Positions 55,501 to 64,000 of a stretch of DNA of 64,000 bases are shown here, one piece after another. The first letter of the stretch is position 1. Each line of letters begins with the position of its first letter. This DNA is from Eucalyptus grandis. Its lineage: Eukaryota > Streptophyta > Magnoliopsida > Myrtales > Myrtaceae. The notes below the pieces were generated by a model that searched no databases, was not told the DNA's origin, and was given only the letters and a program-made list of their open reading frames with translations. The DNA lies in contig NC_052615.1 in the NCBI RefSeq assembly GCF_016545825.1, positions 29,013,088-29,077,087 on the forward strand. The letters are read 5' to 3'. The translations under genes were made by a program, and so were the position numbers.

Positions 55501-56317
55501 ACCATCAAATATAAACTTAGATAAGCAAACCAGGAAGTGAGATTGTGTTATAGTGATCCCATTAAGCCAAGTACAACAAATGATAATTAGCAGTTCAGGT
55601 AGGTATTTTATTTGAACTGTTCCAATTAGTACTTCCGAGGGTGCTAGGAGTTCGGTATAGCCATTTGCTCGGTGTGAGTTTCTGGAAGCGAGGAAATTGA
55701 AATGCGTGAATGTAGCCAAAGTAAATAGTTCACATTACCAGGAGCACATCTTCAAAAAATAACATGGATTTCAAAAATGAAATCACTATTTAATGAGCAA
55801 AAGTGACCTTGATGTGATATTAATATCATGAGAGGTTCTGCAGCCAAATTGAAGGCACAAAAACGCTTCCATCTTAAATCACAGCATCAAGAACATATAT
55901 CGGTGAAATTTGGCCTGAAATGAGATTTTGCATCTCTAGGTCTCAAATTGAGGTACAATCCGTACCATTTCCGAAGCTAGACAGTCGAACAGGTAATTCC
56001 TCGGCAAATCAAAAAACAACTGAACTGAAGCTCCTTCCTTCACGACGTGATAAACCGACAGGCACGACTCTACCACGACCACATGCGAAAAAGCGAAATG
56101 AACCCAGGGAACGGGGACTGACCGTTGTCCTTCCTGATCTCCTCCCTCCGCCGCTTGCGGTTGCGGGCCCAGTCGGCGATGCTGGTGCAGCCCTCGCCGT
56201 CGGACTTGAAGTCGGGCAAATCGGGGACGATTTCGATCCTGAGGATCCGATCGGAGAAGTTGCTGTCGTTGAACGCGAACCCGAAGTCGGAGTCCGATTT
56301 GGGGGGGCCGGGGGAGA

Positions 56318-56352
<35 letters not shown>

Positions 56353-56399
56353 ATGGCGCTCGCCGGCGGTTCGAAGAGGTCGCCGTTCGCTTCCCTCAT
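52596..56399 (-). CDS. POB1: BTB/POZ-BACK protein, LRB/POB1 type
   Basis: Substrate adaptor for CUL3 ubiquitin ligases; Arabidopsis LRB1/LRB2 (POB1) act with phytochromes to destroy PIF3 in the nucleus. Six exons, 56123-56399, 54998-55147, 54281-54402, 54133-54196, 53741-54020 and 52596-53421, join in phase to 572 residues, normal for the family. Order: Gly/Ser repeat and acidic N-terminus with [13 protein letters not shown]; basic NRKRRREE (likely nuclear signal, about 79-86); acidic linker; BTB about 155-245 ([18 protein letters not shown]); BACK about 260-360 ([22 protein letters not shown]); conserved C-terminal domain with [15 protein letters not shown] and [15 protein letters not shown]. 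At exon 5 the downstream of two candidate acceptors (GAGCAG|AG) gives the expected INASEE. The start ATG begins the conserved acidic exon. No defect seen. Confidence 0.95.
56320..56355. repeat. (GAGCCC)n hexanucleotide repeat in LRB exon 1
   Basis: About six GAGCCC units on the plus strand encode an alternating Ser-Gly run (residues about 17-27) in the first exon of the minus-strand LRB/POB1 gene. It is a candidate site of length variation in the N-terminal tail. Confidence 0.9.
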
Positions 56400-56687
56400 G
56401 CAGCAGCAGCGGCGGCGGCGGACCTCCGGAGGCTGCGGCGGTTACCGGCGGAAGGAAGCAAATGATGCGAACTTGGGGGACGAGCAAGCGGGCGACTTGG
56501 GAAGTCGGTAAAGCGAGAGATTGTGACTTGTGCCCTAGGAAATAGCAACCGTAGTTCCTGTAAGTAGATTTCTGCATTGAAGACGACCGATTTTCTTTCC
56601 TCTTTTTCTGTGAGGCTTAATCTTGTATTTATTTAATTATCCGTTAATTATAGACCTAGGCATATATAATTTTTTTTTTCCCTTTCA

Positions 56688-56925
56688 TAAAATGACACGA
56701 ATGATCGTGATTATACTTTTAATTTATACAATATGGTCCACAAACTTATTATATTATTAAATATCTTCATCTAGTCTAGATATTATTTCGAGTCGATAAA
56801 TCATATTGAATGAATAAAAAAATTTGAGGATGACATTTTACAGTTGGTCCAGGTTCGTGATCATAGACGTTACTGCACATTAAATTAAAATTGAGGAATT
56901 ATTTATGCCATTCTCCTTATTTTTT
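56688..56925. mobile_element. MITE-like foldback near the LRB promoter
   Basis: The left end AAAATGACACGAATGATCGT and the right end ATTATTTATGCCATTCTCCT are imperfect inverted partners, and the interior carries ACAATATGGTCCACAAAC like the element at 12658. It begins about 290 bp upstream of the LRB start codon. Confidence 0.45.
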
Positions 56926-57915
56926 TAAAAAGAGAAATTGTATTCGTGCTTCTATATCCGTCTACGTCTCATACTTGTCTGTGTCCATACTTTCTATGCC
57001 TATCTGTATCCATGTCTTAATACTAATAAAAGAAAAAAGAAAAAGAAACATGCTAATCTGGTCACCACCTCCACATTTACTAAAATGCCCTTGATAAAGC
57101 AGATGTTTCTTGAAACCGTCATCATGAAATTGACGATTTTGCCATTCACTTGACTTCTCTATGTGCAACTTTCTTCTAGACTTTTACATGCATTTCACAT
57201 CCGGCTTGCTTATCGTTTAAGTTCTGTCAATGACTATCGAGACAAGACGAGAAAATATGGCGAAAATTCCAGACATCATCTGTAATTTCCGTGAAATCCA
57301 TGTGCCAAAAGTTCTGACGAAATCGGATAAAGAATTACATTTTTCTGTGGTGCAGCACAAGTTAGACTTGGATTGTTCTTGTGAAGTTTAATTATTCATG
57401 GAAAATAAAAAAGCAAAAATGAAAACGATGCTGTGACAAATTTGATGACTGACGTACATACATATATATATATATATGGTGGGGAGGAGAGCCGGTATTA
57501 CAGACGTACACGCAACCTCAGAGGATGCGGACAGGGTCCAGGACCAGCGAATGGAACTAAATTGATTCGTATGGAAGTTTTAAAATGGGGAAAATTGGGT
57601 TAAAAACAGGGTTGACATTTTTTTGGGGGGCTTCTTCCATGGTCGGAAGAATTATTGAAAATGATCGACTGAATTAGGGACCTCAGGTTGCATGTGTGGC
57701 CAAGGAAATGAACCGATGAGGGAGGGAAAGTGCACAGATGTCCGGACAAAAGTAGGAGGAAACTACCGGTTAAAGCCTGCCTGGGCTTGGCTGAAAATGA
57801 AGTTTGCTGGAGACTCTTTTCCAAAGGAATTATCTTTTCTTAGAAAAGAGGGTTGTTGATTTTCCTTTGTTTAGGTCTCTTTTGGAGATAAAATAGAAAT
57901 CGTTTAATGATACTT
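56926..57915. other. Intergenic DNA, nothing recognised
   Basis: AT-rich, with an (AT)n run near 57462-57477. No gene, RNA or clear repeat seen. Confidence 0.45.
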
Positions 57916-58809
57916 AGGGTCCGTTCGTTTCGCGAAAAATGGGTCATTTTCAAAAAAAAAATTCTCTAAGTCATTTTCCAAAAAAATGACAATATTTTCT
58001 AGTGTTCGGCTAAAACCTGAAAATGTTTCGAAAAATATTTTCCGATATTCGGTATAGAAAATATTTTCTAAGACTTCTTCGCTTAGACATGCATTATTTA
58101 CTGGTCTATAAATCTATCAAATATGAACTTGTCTTTAAATCTAGACAAACTTACTCAATATCTTTATTCTCTCATTATTACCAAACGCCCATCTACTCTA
58201 AAAAATGTTCATATGGATTTTAAAAAGAAGTAAAGCATGTACAGCTCTAATGAGAATCTTCCAGTTGAGTGGCATGTTCTCCCCCTGTGTCTTTTGTGTT
58301 CTAATAAACAAAAGAAAAAAGAAGCAAATCATGTAAACCCTTTACTTGAGCAATGTACAACTGTATAGTATAGTAAATAAAGAAAATGATAAGGAAGAGT
58401 GCAGAGCAAGAGCTTGAGATCGATGAGCTCGAGGTTCGCCTAGCAACGGCGGCGACTAGCCAAGAAAGAAGAAGATACGAAACAAAGAAAAGAAAAAGAA
58501 AGAAAAGAAATTAAAAAAAGAATTAAAAAAAGAAAAAGGAAATTAAAAAATAATTCGAATAAAAAAATAAAAGAAGAAAAAGAAAGCAGAGGAGGAAGTG
58601 ATGATTTGTAGAGGTGTAAGATAAGAGAGATCAAGTGAGGAAAATGTTTTCCATTTTTCAAAAGTGAAAAACATTTTCCCTTAATCTAGAAGACTTATTT
58701 CCTTTCATGGAAAACATTTTCCCCAAGGAATTCATTTTCCCGAAACGAACACTAGAAAATCCGGAAAATATTTTCCCAGAAATTATTTTCCGCAAAAACG
58801 AACGGAGCT
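57916..58809. mobile_element. MITE-like element with GTCCGTTCGTTTCGCG ends
   Basis: The left end AGGGTCCGTTCGTTTCGCG and right end TTTTTGCGGAAAATAATTTC region (read inverted from CGCAAAAACGAACGGAGCT) are inverted partners. The interior is full of GGAAAATATTTTCC phrases and an A/G-rich stretch (58460-58600) giving spurious Lys/Arg-rich or Leu/Phe-rich frames. Related to parts of 5215-6670. Target duplication not resolved. Confidence 0.6.
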
Positions 58810-59031
58810 TTATCGTGCGAAAGCTCTAAAACAAAGACTCAAGTGAGGTCTAGGTATCGAGATAGGGGTGTAGAAGATATTTGATCCGATCCAATCCAAA
58901 CCGAAAATTTCAGGTCTCATTCTCTTAAGGTAATAAGTAAAGAAATTTGGGTAGGTCTCATTCGCTTTAGGTATTAAGTAAAAAAATTTGGGTAAGTTGA
59001 CAATTTGGGCCAGGTTTCGAGTCCCTTCCTC

Positions 59032-59055
59032 TTTTTTTTTTTTTTTTTTTTTTTT
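59032..59055. repeat. Poly-T run (24 T)
   Basis: Homopolymer followed by GCTTCTTCTTCTTCC, about 100 bp before the second solo LTR. Its length in the assembly may be unreliable. Confidence 0.85.
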
Positions 59056-59148
59056 GCTTCTTCTTCTTCCTTTAGACCCTCTCTCACAGCGACAGCTCCA
59101 AATAATAAAATAGGATCTTTCATGAAGTCACGTCAAGCAACTTACATA

Positions 59149-59153
59149 CCATA
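59149..59153. repeat. Left 5-bp target site duplication CCATA
   Basis: CCATA directly precedes the LTR start TGTTGACACC and recurs at 62323-62327 right after the LTR end GTCGCGACA. Confidence 0.9.
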
Positions 59154-59593
59154 TGTTGACACCTAAATTTTGACGATTTAATTAATTTATTTATTGCATA
59201 TGAAATTATGGTTTAATTTTATTAATTGCATAGCATATAGATATAGGTTGCATTTATTTTTGTTATTTGCATTTTTTGATTTTTATTGGACGGAAGGCGG
59301 ATGGTTTCAAATTAGTTGGACTAAGCCCATGAAACGAGCAAGTCGGGCCCAAGCCCATATTTTTAATGATCGAAAATTATCTCGTGGGAAAATTAATTTT
59401 GAAATTTCAATCGGGATATGAATTTTTTAGATAGAGCCAGACGGGTAAAAAATATTGCGATTTGACTTTGAAAGATTTGGATTTAGAGAAAATTTTTATC
59501 TTAATCTCGAATCCTTATCAATAAGGGATGAATTTTGTGAAAAATATTGCGGATGTTGATTCGAGGAATAATTTGAAATTCCAATTCCTTCCC

Positions 59594-59600
59594 TATAAAA
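59594..59600 (+). promoter_or_regulatory. TATA box of the LTR promoter (second copy)
   Basis: CCTATAAAAGG about 440 bases into the LTR, matching in position the CTATAAATAG of the first LTR. A purine-rich leader follows. Confidence 0.6.
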
Positions 59601-61882
59601 GGCCATCCGCGTATGAGCGCAAGGGGGGGACTTCTCTGGAAAAAAATTTTCAGAAAAAGAAAAGAAAAAGAGAAGCTGCAGAAAGTAAATAGGGGGAAGA
59701 AAAAGAACGTGAGAGTGAGAGAGAGAAAGAGAGAGGAGAAAGGTGAAAAGGCAAAAGGTGATTTGACCCCTACTATTCATCATCATCCTCAAGTCCGCTG
59801 CCCCTCCTCTGCAACTTCCATCCGCAGGGCTTCCACAGCCGTGCGTCCGCACCGCCACTGGTTCGCTCGCCTCGCCGACGCCGCGCCGCTGCGCCGTCCC
59901 CGCTCGCCCGTGCCGGCATCCGAGCCCCGACGTCCGTCAGCTGCACGCCGCTCCGCCTGCAACTTCTCGCTGACCTCCACCGTGCCGCGCCGAGCCCTGC
60001 CTCTGCTCCGCTCGCGTCACTCCGCCCGTCCCCGGTGCCCAGCAGCCCGTCTCGCCTACAGCCCGCGCCTAGCCGTCTGCTGCTCGCGAATCTGTTCCCT
60101 CAACTGCGACGCCGAGCGACCCGCAGGAGCCCACGATCCGCTTCTGTTCAGCCCCAACGACGACCCACGGCCTCCGACCTGTTTTTGCCTGCAGGTCACC
60201 GGAGTTCCCCGACGCCGCTCGGATCCGAATCCCCTGCTCGCAGCACCGCTCCAGATCTGGAGCCTGAGCCACCATACGCCCATCCGATGGAGCGACGTCC
60301 CCTGTAGCTCGCACCTCCGCGCCGGTCCGTGACCAGTCGCCGCTGCAGACCCGGTGGTCCGCTCGACGCCAGCAGGCCCCGAACCCGTCGCTGCTCTGCC
60401 TTTGCTCGACCTCCTAGCGATCCGACGCCCCTGTCCGCGAAGCCACCGCCAATTCACCTCCGCGCGCTCGCCCACCGCTGATTCACCTCTTCACCGCTTG
60501 CCGTCGCCGGTTCACCCTCGCCGGAGTTCCTCTTGCCGGCCCGACGACTCTCTCCCCTTGGAGATTCACGGCTGTGTGTGGAAAGGAAGAAAAAAGACAG
60601 AGAAAAAAAAATCAGATTAGGTAGTTTCTCTTTTATTTTTATTATTATTTCTTTAATATTCTGTTTTAGTGGAATTGTTCCTTAATGTATTATTGATATC
60701 CCGATATGAAAGTGCCCCTCAAGCAAGGGATTGACAGTCGATTTTCGCGCCCGAAATCCGACTCGCAATCCCCTTATAAAATCACAATCCGTCTCAAAGC
60801 CCGAGATTTGATTTGCGATTTAAAAATTAAAATTGGTCAACCCGATCTCACGCATGAGATATGGTTCACGATTTTGGATATCAATATATGTCTTTGCTTG
60901 ATTTGATATCGTGTGTTTGGATCAATTTTATTTTCATAAGAGGAAAAATCAAAAAAATTCAAATTAGAATTAAGTATGTTTTAGAATATTCTTAGTCTTA
61001 GGGTTAAAATCGCAATCTGATTTTAAATTTTTAAATAAGAAAATCAAAAGAAAAATTCGAATAAGAATTAGGTTTGTTTTTGTTATCTTGCATGTTAGGA
61101 TTGCAATCTTGTTATGAATTTTTAAATAAAAAAATCCAAAAAAAGAAAGTGCATTCATTTAGGTTGTTAGTTTTTTATTTGAATTGCATGTTTAATTAAG
61201 TGTTAGTTTTAATTTCGAATTTCTTAAAGAAAAACACAAAAAAGATCATTGTGCATATTAGATTAGAGTTGCACGTTTCATTTTAAATTTAGATCATCTT
61301 TTTTAGAATAAATTGCATTTTAAATTTAGATAATGTCTTAGTTTAAATTAGGATTTAATATGACTTAATCCCCAGTTTAAATTAGATAGAATCTTAATCT
61401 AGCTAGATCATTTCAAATTTCATAAAATTTGTCTTAGGATAAATTAGTTGCAATTTTTAGGATAGATTGCATTTTTAAAATAAAAAATGTCATTTGCATG
61501 TCATATAGATTTAGGTTCATACAATGCACGTCATTTAGTGATTTTTGTTAGGGCCATTTAATTAGAAATTGTCAATCGTTAGATTAATTTAGATTGCATA
61601 TTTAAATATTGCATTTCTTTAATTTCGAATATCATGGAATTTCAAAAAAATTATTTAGAATAAATCATCTCATGCTTAGGATAAACTACATGCTTAGTTA
61701 TGTCATATTGCTTAGGTCATATAGCTAAGTCATGTTGACATGTCATATCATTTCATGTTAAATTAGTGGCATGCATTGCATATTGCATGATTTTCATTAA
61801 TTAAGTGAAAACAAAACAAAAATTGCGTGTTAATTAGAAATCATATTTATGACTTGATGTAAATTCTAAACTAACAACGCAG

Positions 61883-61901
61883 ATGCTTTCGTTGCTACGA
61901 G
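61883..61901 (+). other. Conserved 19-nt micro-exon-like motif inside the LTR (second copy)
   Basis: CGCAG, then 19 nt beginning ATGCTTTCGTTGCT, then GTAAGT. The counterpart is 24757-24775 in the first LTR, with the splice-like borders and length kept. Confidence 0.35.
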
Positions 61902-62327
61902 GTAAGTCTCCCGCAATTTATTCATTGCTTTCTTGGATGTTAAATTGGGTTTGCGCACCCGCATTTATCACCTCACATGTTAATTTAAAATCAATTCAAG
62001 CTGCCCGCAAAAACATTTTTGAAATTAAAAGAATGGTACCGAAAGGGCATTAGAGAAATCTAGTGTAACCAAGTCCCCGTACCCATAATCTCTGGTTTCG
62101 TAGAAGTAGAAGTAAATCTCCCATTACTTTACTTGGGTTTCTAATCGACCCACCAAAAATAGATTAGTGGCGACTCCTAATTAAAAATCATTTGCATGTT
62201 ATAAACTTGAACCTAAGTCGCGAATTGGTATGGGCTTGGGAGAGCCCGAGTTAAGTTTTGGCTTAACAATCCATTAGCCAAACCATAGGTGGTTCACCCC
62301 TCGAAAAAAATTGGTCGCGACACCATA

Positions 62328-62760
62328 ATAATAAGAGGCATCGAGATAATAGACATGGTGGTCAACCCACTTGTTCACACACTGCTCACCATCACCCTCC
62401 CCATCCCAACCCAGCTCAATGACATGGCCACCTTGTCGCTGAGCTTACCTGAATATATCACCGCTTATCACTTGTGACTCTTTGTGTTTTTGGTCATAAG
62501 ACTATTCTCTTTCCAACTGAAGTCGTTTCAGCACACATATAAAAGTGTTTTTATTACTATTTATTTAGACATGTTTTTTCATATATCTAAGGTATGTCAA
62601 GAGTCATGTTTTAAGCCTACATATAAACAAGTCTTGTAATCGTTTCAAAAATGAGAATGAAAAGGCTTTTCTACAAGTAAAGTAGTGTATTCATCTCCTA
62701 CATTAAGAGCTTCTCTTGTGAGAGTGTTATCAAAGCTATGCGACTTTGATATTCAATAAT
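62328..62760 (+). mobile_element. Probable 3' part of a Ty1/copia 5' LTR
   Basis: The stretch ends shortly before the primer-binding-site-like motif at 62761 and has the composition of a copia LTR, with CACATATAAAAGTG at about 62535 as a TATA candidate. Its 5' end is unclear because the solo LTR 59154-62322 lies directly upstream and may have landed in it. Confidence 0.4.
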
Positions 62761-62773
62761 TGGTATCGTAGCA
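62761..62773 (+). other. Primer-binding-site-like motif for initiator Met-tRNA
   Basis: TGGTATCGTAGCA is one base off TGGTATCAGAGC, the usual plant Ty1/copia primer-binding site, and lies 215 bases before the gag start. It supports the copia assignment of the following frame. Confidence 0.6.
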
Positions 62774-62987
62774 AGTTAAATGGGATCGAGAGCACGGTTG
62801 TTAGGGACTGTGAGTCAAGTCTTTTGGAGCATAGTTCGTGAAGACGAAGGTCAAGGACCATTGTTCGTGCGTAGGCAGTCGAGGACCGGAATACGTTGAA
62901 GTTCTGCCAATGTACAGTCAGGGACTGTGATCGATTGGTCGAGGATCAAGGTTTCTTGGAGTAGTGCTGGGCATTATTTCGAGTCAA

Positions 62988-63969
62988 ATGGCGGATATTT
63001 CAAATTCGATGAATGACATTGAGAAGCTCAACAACTCCAATTATAATAATTGGAGTGTCCGGATGCAGTTTTATTTGCTGGGTCAGGATTTGTGGGATAC
63101 GCACCTAGAGACGATGATGAACATAGGAGATGGAAGATAAAAACGGGTAAGGCTCTTTACGCTCTTGCTGTAACTATCAAAGATGATTTATTGCCGCACA
63201 TTAGGAGTGTGTAAACTCCTAGGGAGGCGTGGGATAACTTGGTAGCGTTATTCGCAAGGTCAAATGATGCCAAGCTACAAAGGGTGGAGAACGAGCTGCT
63301 GTCGATGTCACAACAAAATATGACAGTGAGTTAGTATTTCTCCAAAGTTAAGTCTATTTGTGACGAAATTTCAAAATTGGATCGTGCTAATGCCATCTCA
63401 GAAACAAGAATGAGAAGAATTATTATTCACGGGTTAAAGCCGGAGTATAACGGTATTATTACGGCTACTCGTGGATGGGTAACTCAGCCGACGTTGACTG
63501 ATCTGAAGAATATTCTAGCTAACCAAGAGACTTTAGATAGTCAGATGTCTAAGGTTTCGATTAAAGAAGAAGAAAGTGCTCTCTTCAATGATAAAAGAGG
63601 GTTCAAGGGCTAGAGGTGAACTGGTGCTGACAATAAAGATGGCAAGTCCAGGAAAAGCCATGTTGAATGGCAAAAGCAACCAGCTCATGAAGGATGGCAA
63701 AAGTGTCTAGGAGAGTCGAGCCTTCAAATAGGGGGAGTTGGGCGACGCGATGGCAAAAGACGTAGTGGACGATGTTACGTCTGCGACAAAGAGGGCCATT
63801 TTGCCAGAGATTATTGAGTGAAGAAATTTGAAGGAAATGTCGCAGCATCATCGAAGATGAATGATTTCGATGAAGATAAGGAATGTGATTTCCATACATC
63901 TGTTGCAATAGTGGTGTCAAACAAGTTCGCTACCTCTTCCGCAGTCGAGTTAAACAATGCGATGACATG
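62988..63969 (+). pseudogene. Decayed Ty1/copia gag (UBN2-type) with CCHC knuckle remnant
   Basis: From ATG 62988 the frame opens with a typical copia gag start (LNNSNYNNWSVRMQFYL). After a frameshift near 63110 it continues with TGKALYAL, TPREAWDNL, ENELLSMSQQ, TRMRRIIIHGLKPEYNG and WVTQP. A zinc knuckle CYVCDKEGHFARDY at 63773-63814 has Tyr where the last Cys belongs. In-frame stops include a TAG after the TVS triplet and a TGA right after the knuckle; both can be explained by C-to-T changes. The frame ends near 63969. No protease, integrase or reverse transcriptase fits in the window; they may lie beyond it. Confidence 0.8.
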
Positions 63970-64000
63970 AATCTCTATAAGTAAAAAGTCGATTAATTAT

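Larger units (their letters stand above)
59154..62322. mobile_element. Solo LTR (3169 bp) with 5-bp TSD CCATA
   Basis: It begins TGTTGACACCTAAATTTTG and ends TTGGTCGCGACA between exact CCATA repeats, without internal coding domains, hence a solo LTR. A TATA box is at 59594. After it follows a 800-bp GC-rich block (about 59770-60580) with artificially long open frames on both strands, then an AT-rich part and a 3' section highly similar to 24650-25197. Same family as the LTR at 22221; probably Ty3/gypsy by the TAGTGGCGACTCC motif (inference). Confidence 0.88.

Noticed and set aside
55936..56577. 213-codon minus-strand frame at the LRB gene
   Set aside because: Out of frame with the real exon 1 (56123-56399); the repeat-rich start creates it.
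59613..60332. 239-codon plus-strand frame
   Set aside because: Lies wholly within a solo LTR with target duplications; compositional artefact, with similar-sized frames on the other strand.

Overview
This window is nuclear DNA of a flowering plant. Its genes have GT-AG introns with long AT-rich intron bodies, its proteins are typical plant families, and much of the space between genes is decayed transposable element. The intronless 6-phosphogluconate dehydrogenase, the organisation of the other genes and the look of the repeats suggest a woody eudicot, perhaps Myrtales (Eucalyptus-like). That placement is an impression, not something the sequence proves.

Six protein-coding genes can be supported. 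In order: a class I ubiquitin-conjugating enzyme E2 (minus strand, 7870-12065, four coding exons); a leucine-rich-repeat receptor-like kinase with a kinase-dead signature (minus, 15491-19247, two exons); a mitochondrial translation initiation factor IF-2 (plus, 34717-41485, seven coding exons); an intronless 6-phosphogluconate dehydrogenase (plus, 43524-45011); a secreted or membrane DUF1191 protein with an apparent one-base frameshift near its C-terminus (minus, 50304-51205); and a BTB/BACK protein of the LRB/POB1 type (minus, 52596-56399, six exons). For the four intron-containing genes, every exon joins its neighbour in phase at GT-AG borders and gives a full-length family member. I see no operon-like link between these genes; each is a separate eukaryotic transcription unit.

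The rest is mostly repeats. Between 21.5 and 26.3 kb lies a broken FAR1-type pseudogene split by a 2977-bp solo LTR with a 5-bp target duplication. From 26.4 to 32.7 kb there is a mosaic of diverged direct duplications, tandem repeats and LTR fragments. From 46.8 to 49.4 kb MITE-like elements are nested three deep, the innermost being a hAT-type element with an 8-bp target duplication. A second solo LTR of the same family as the first, 3169 bp with its own 5-bp target duplication, occupies 59154-62322. It is followed by a primer-binding-site-like motif and a decayed Ty1/copia gag that runs to the end of the window. Long intergenic stretches at 1.8-5.2, 13.7-15.4, 19.4-21.4, 32.7-34.1, 45.0-46.8 and 56.9-57.9 kb hold nothing I can call.

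I found no CRISPR array, defence island or other clearly new biological system. The most informative points are the two dated-looking solo LTR insertions, the conserved splice-like micro-motif inside them, the nested hAT/MITE cluster, the foldback element next to the 6PGDH promoter, and the DUF1191 frameshift.
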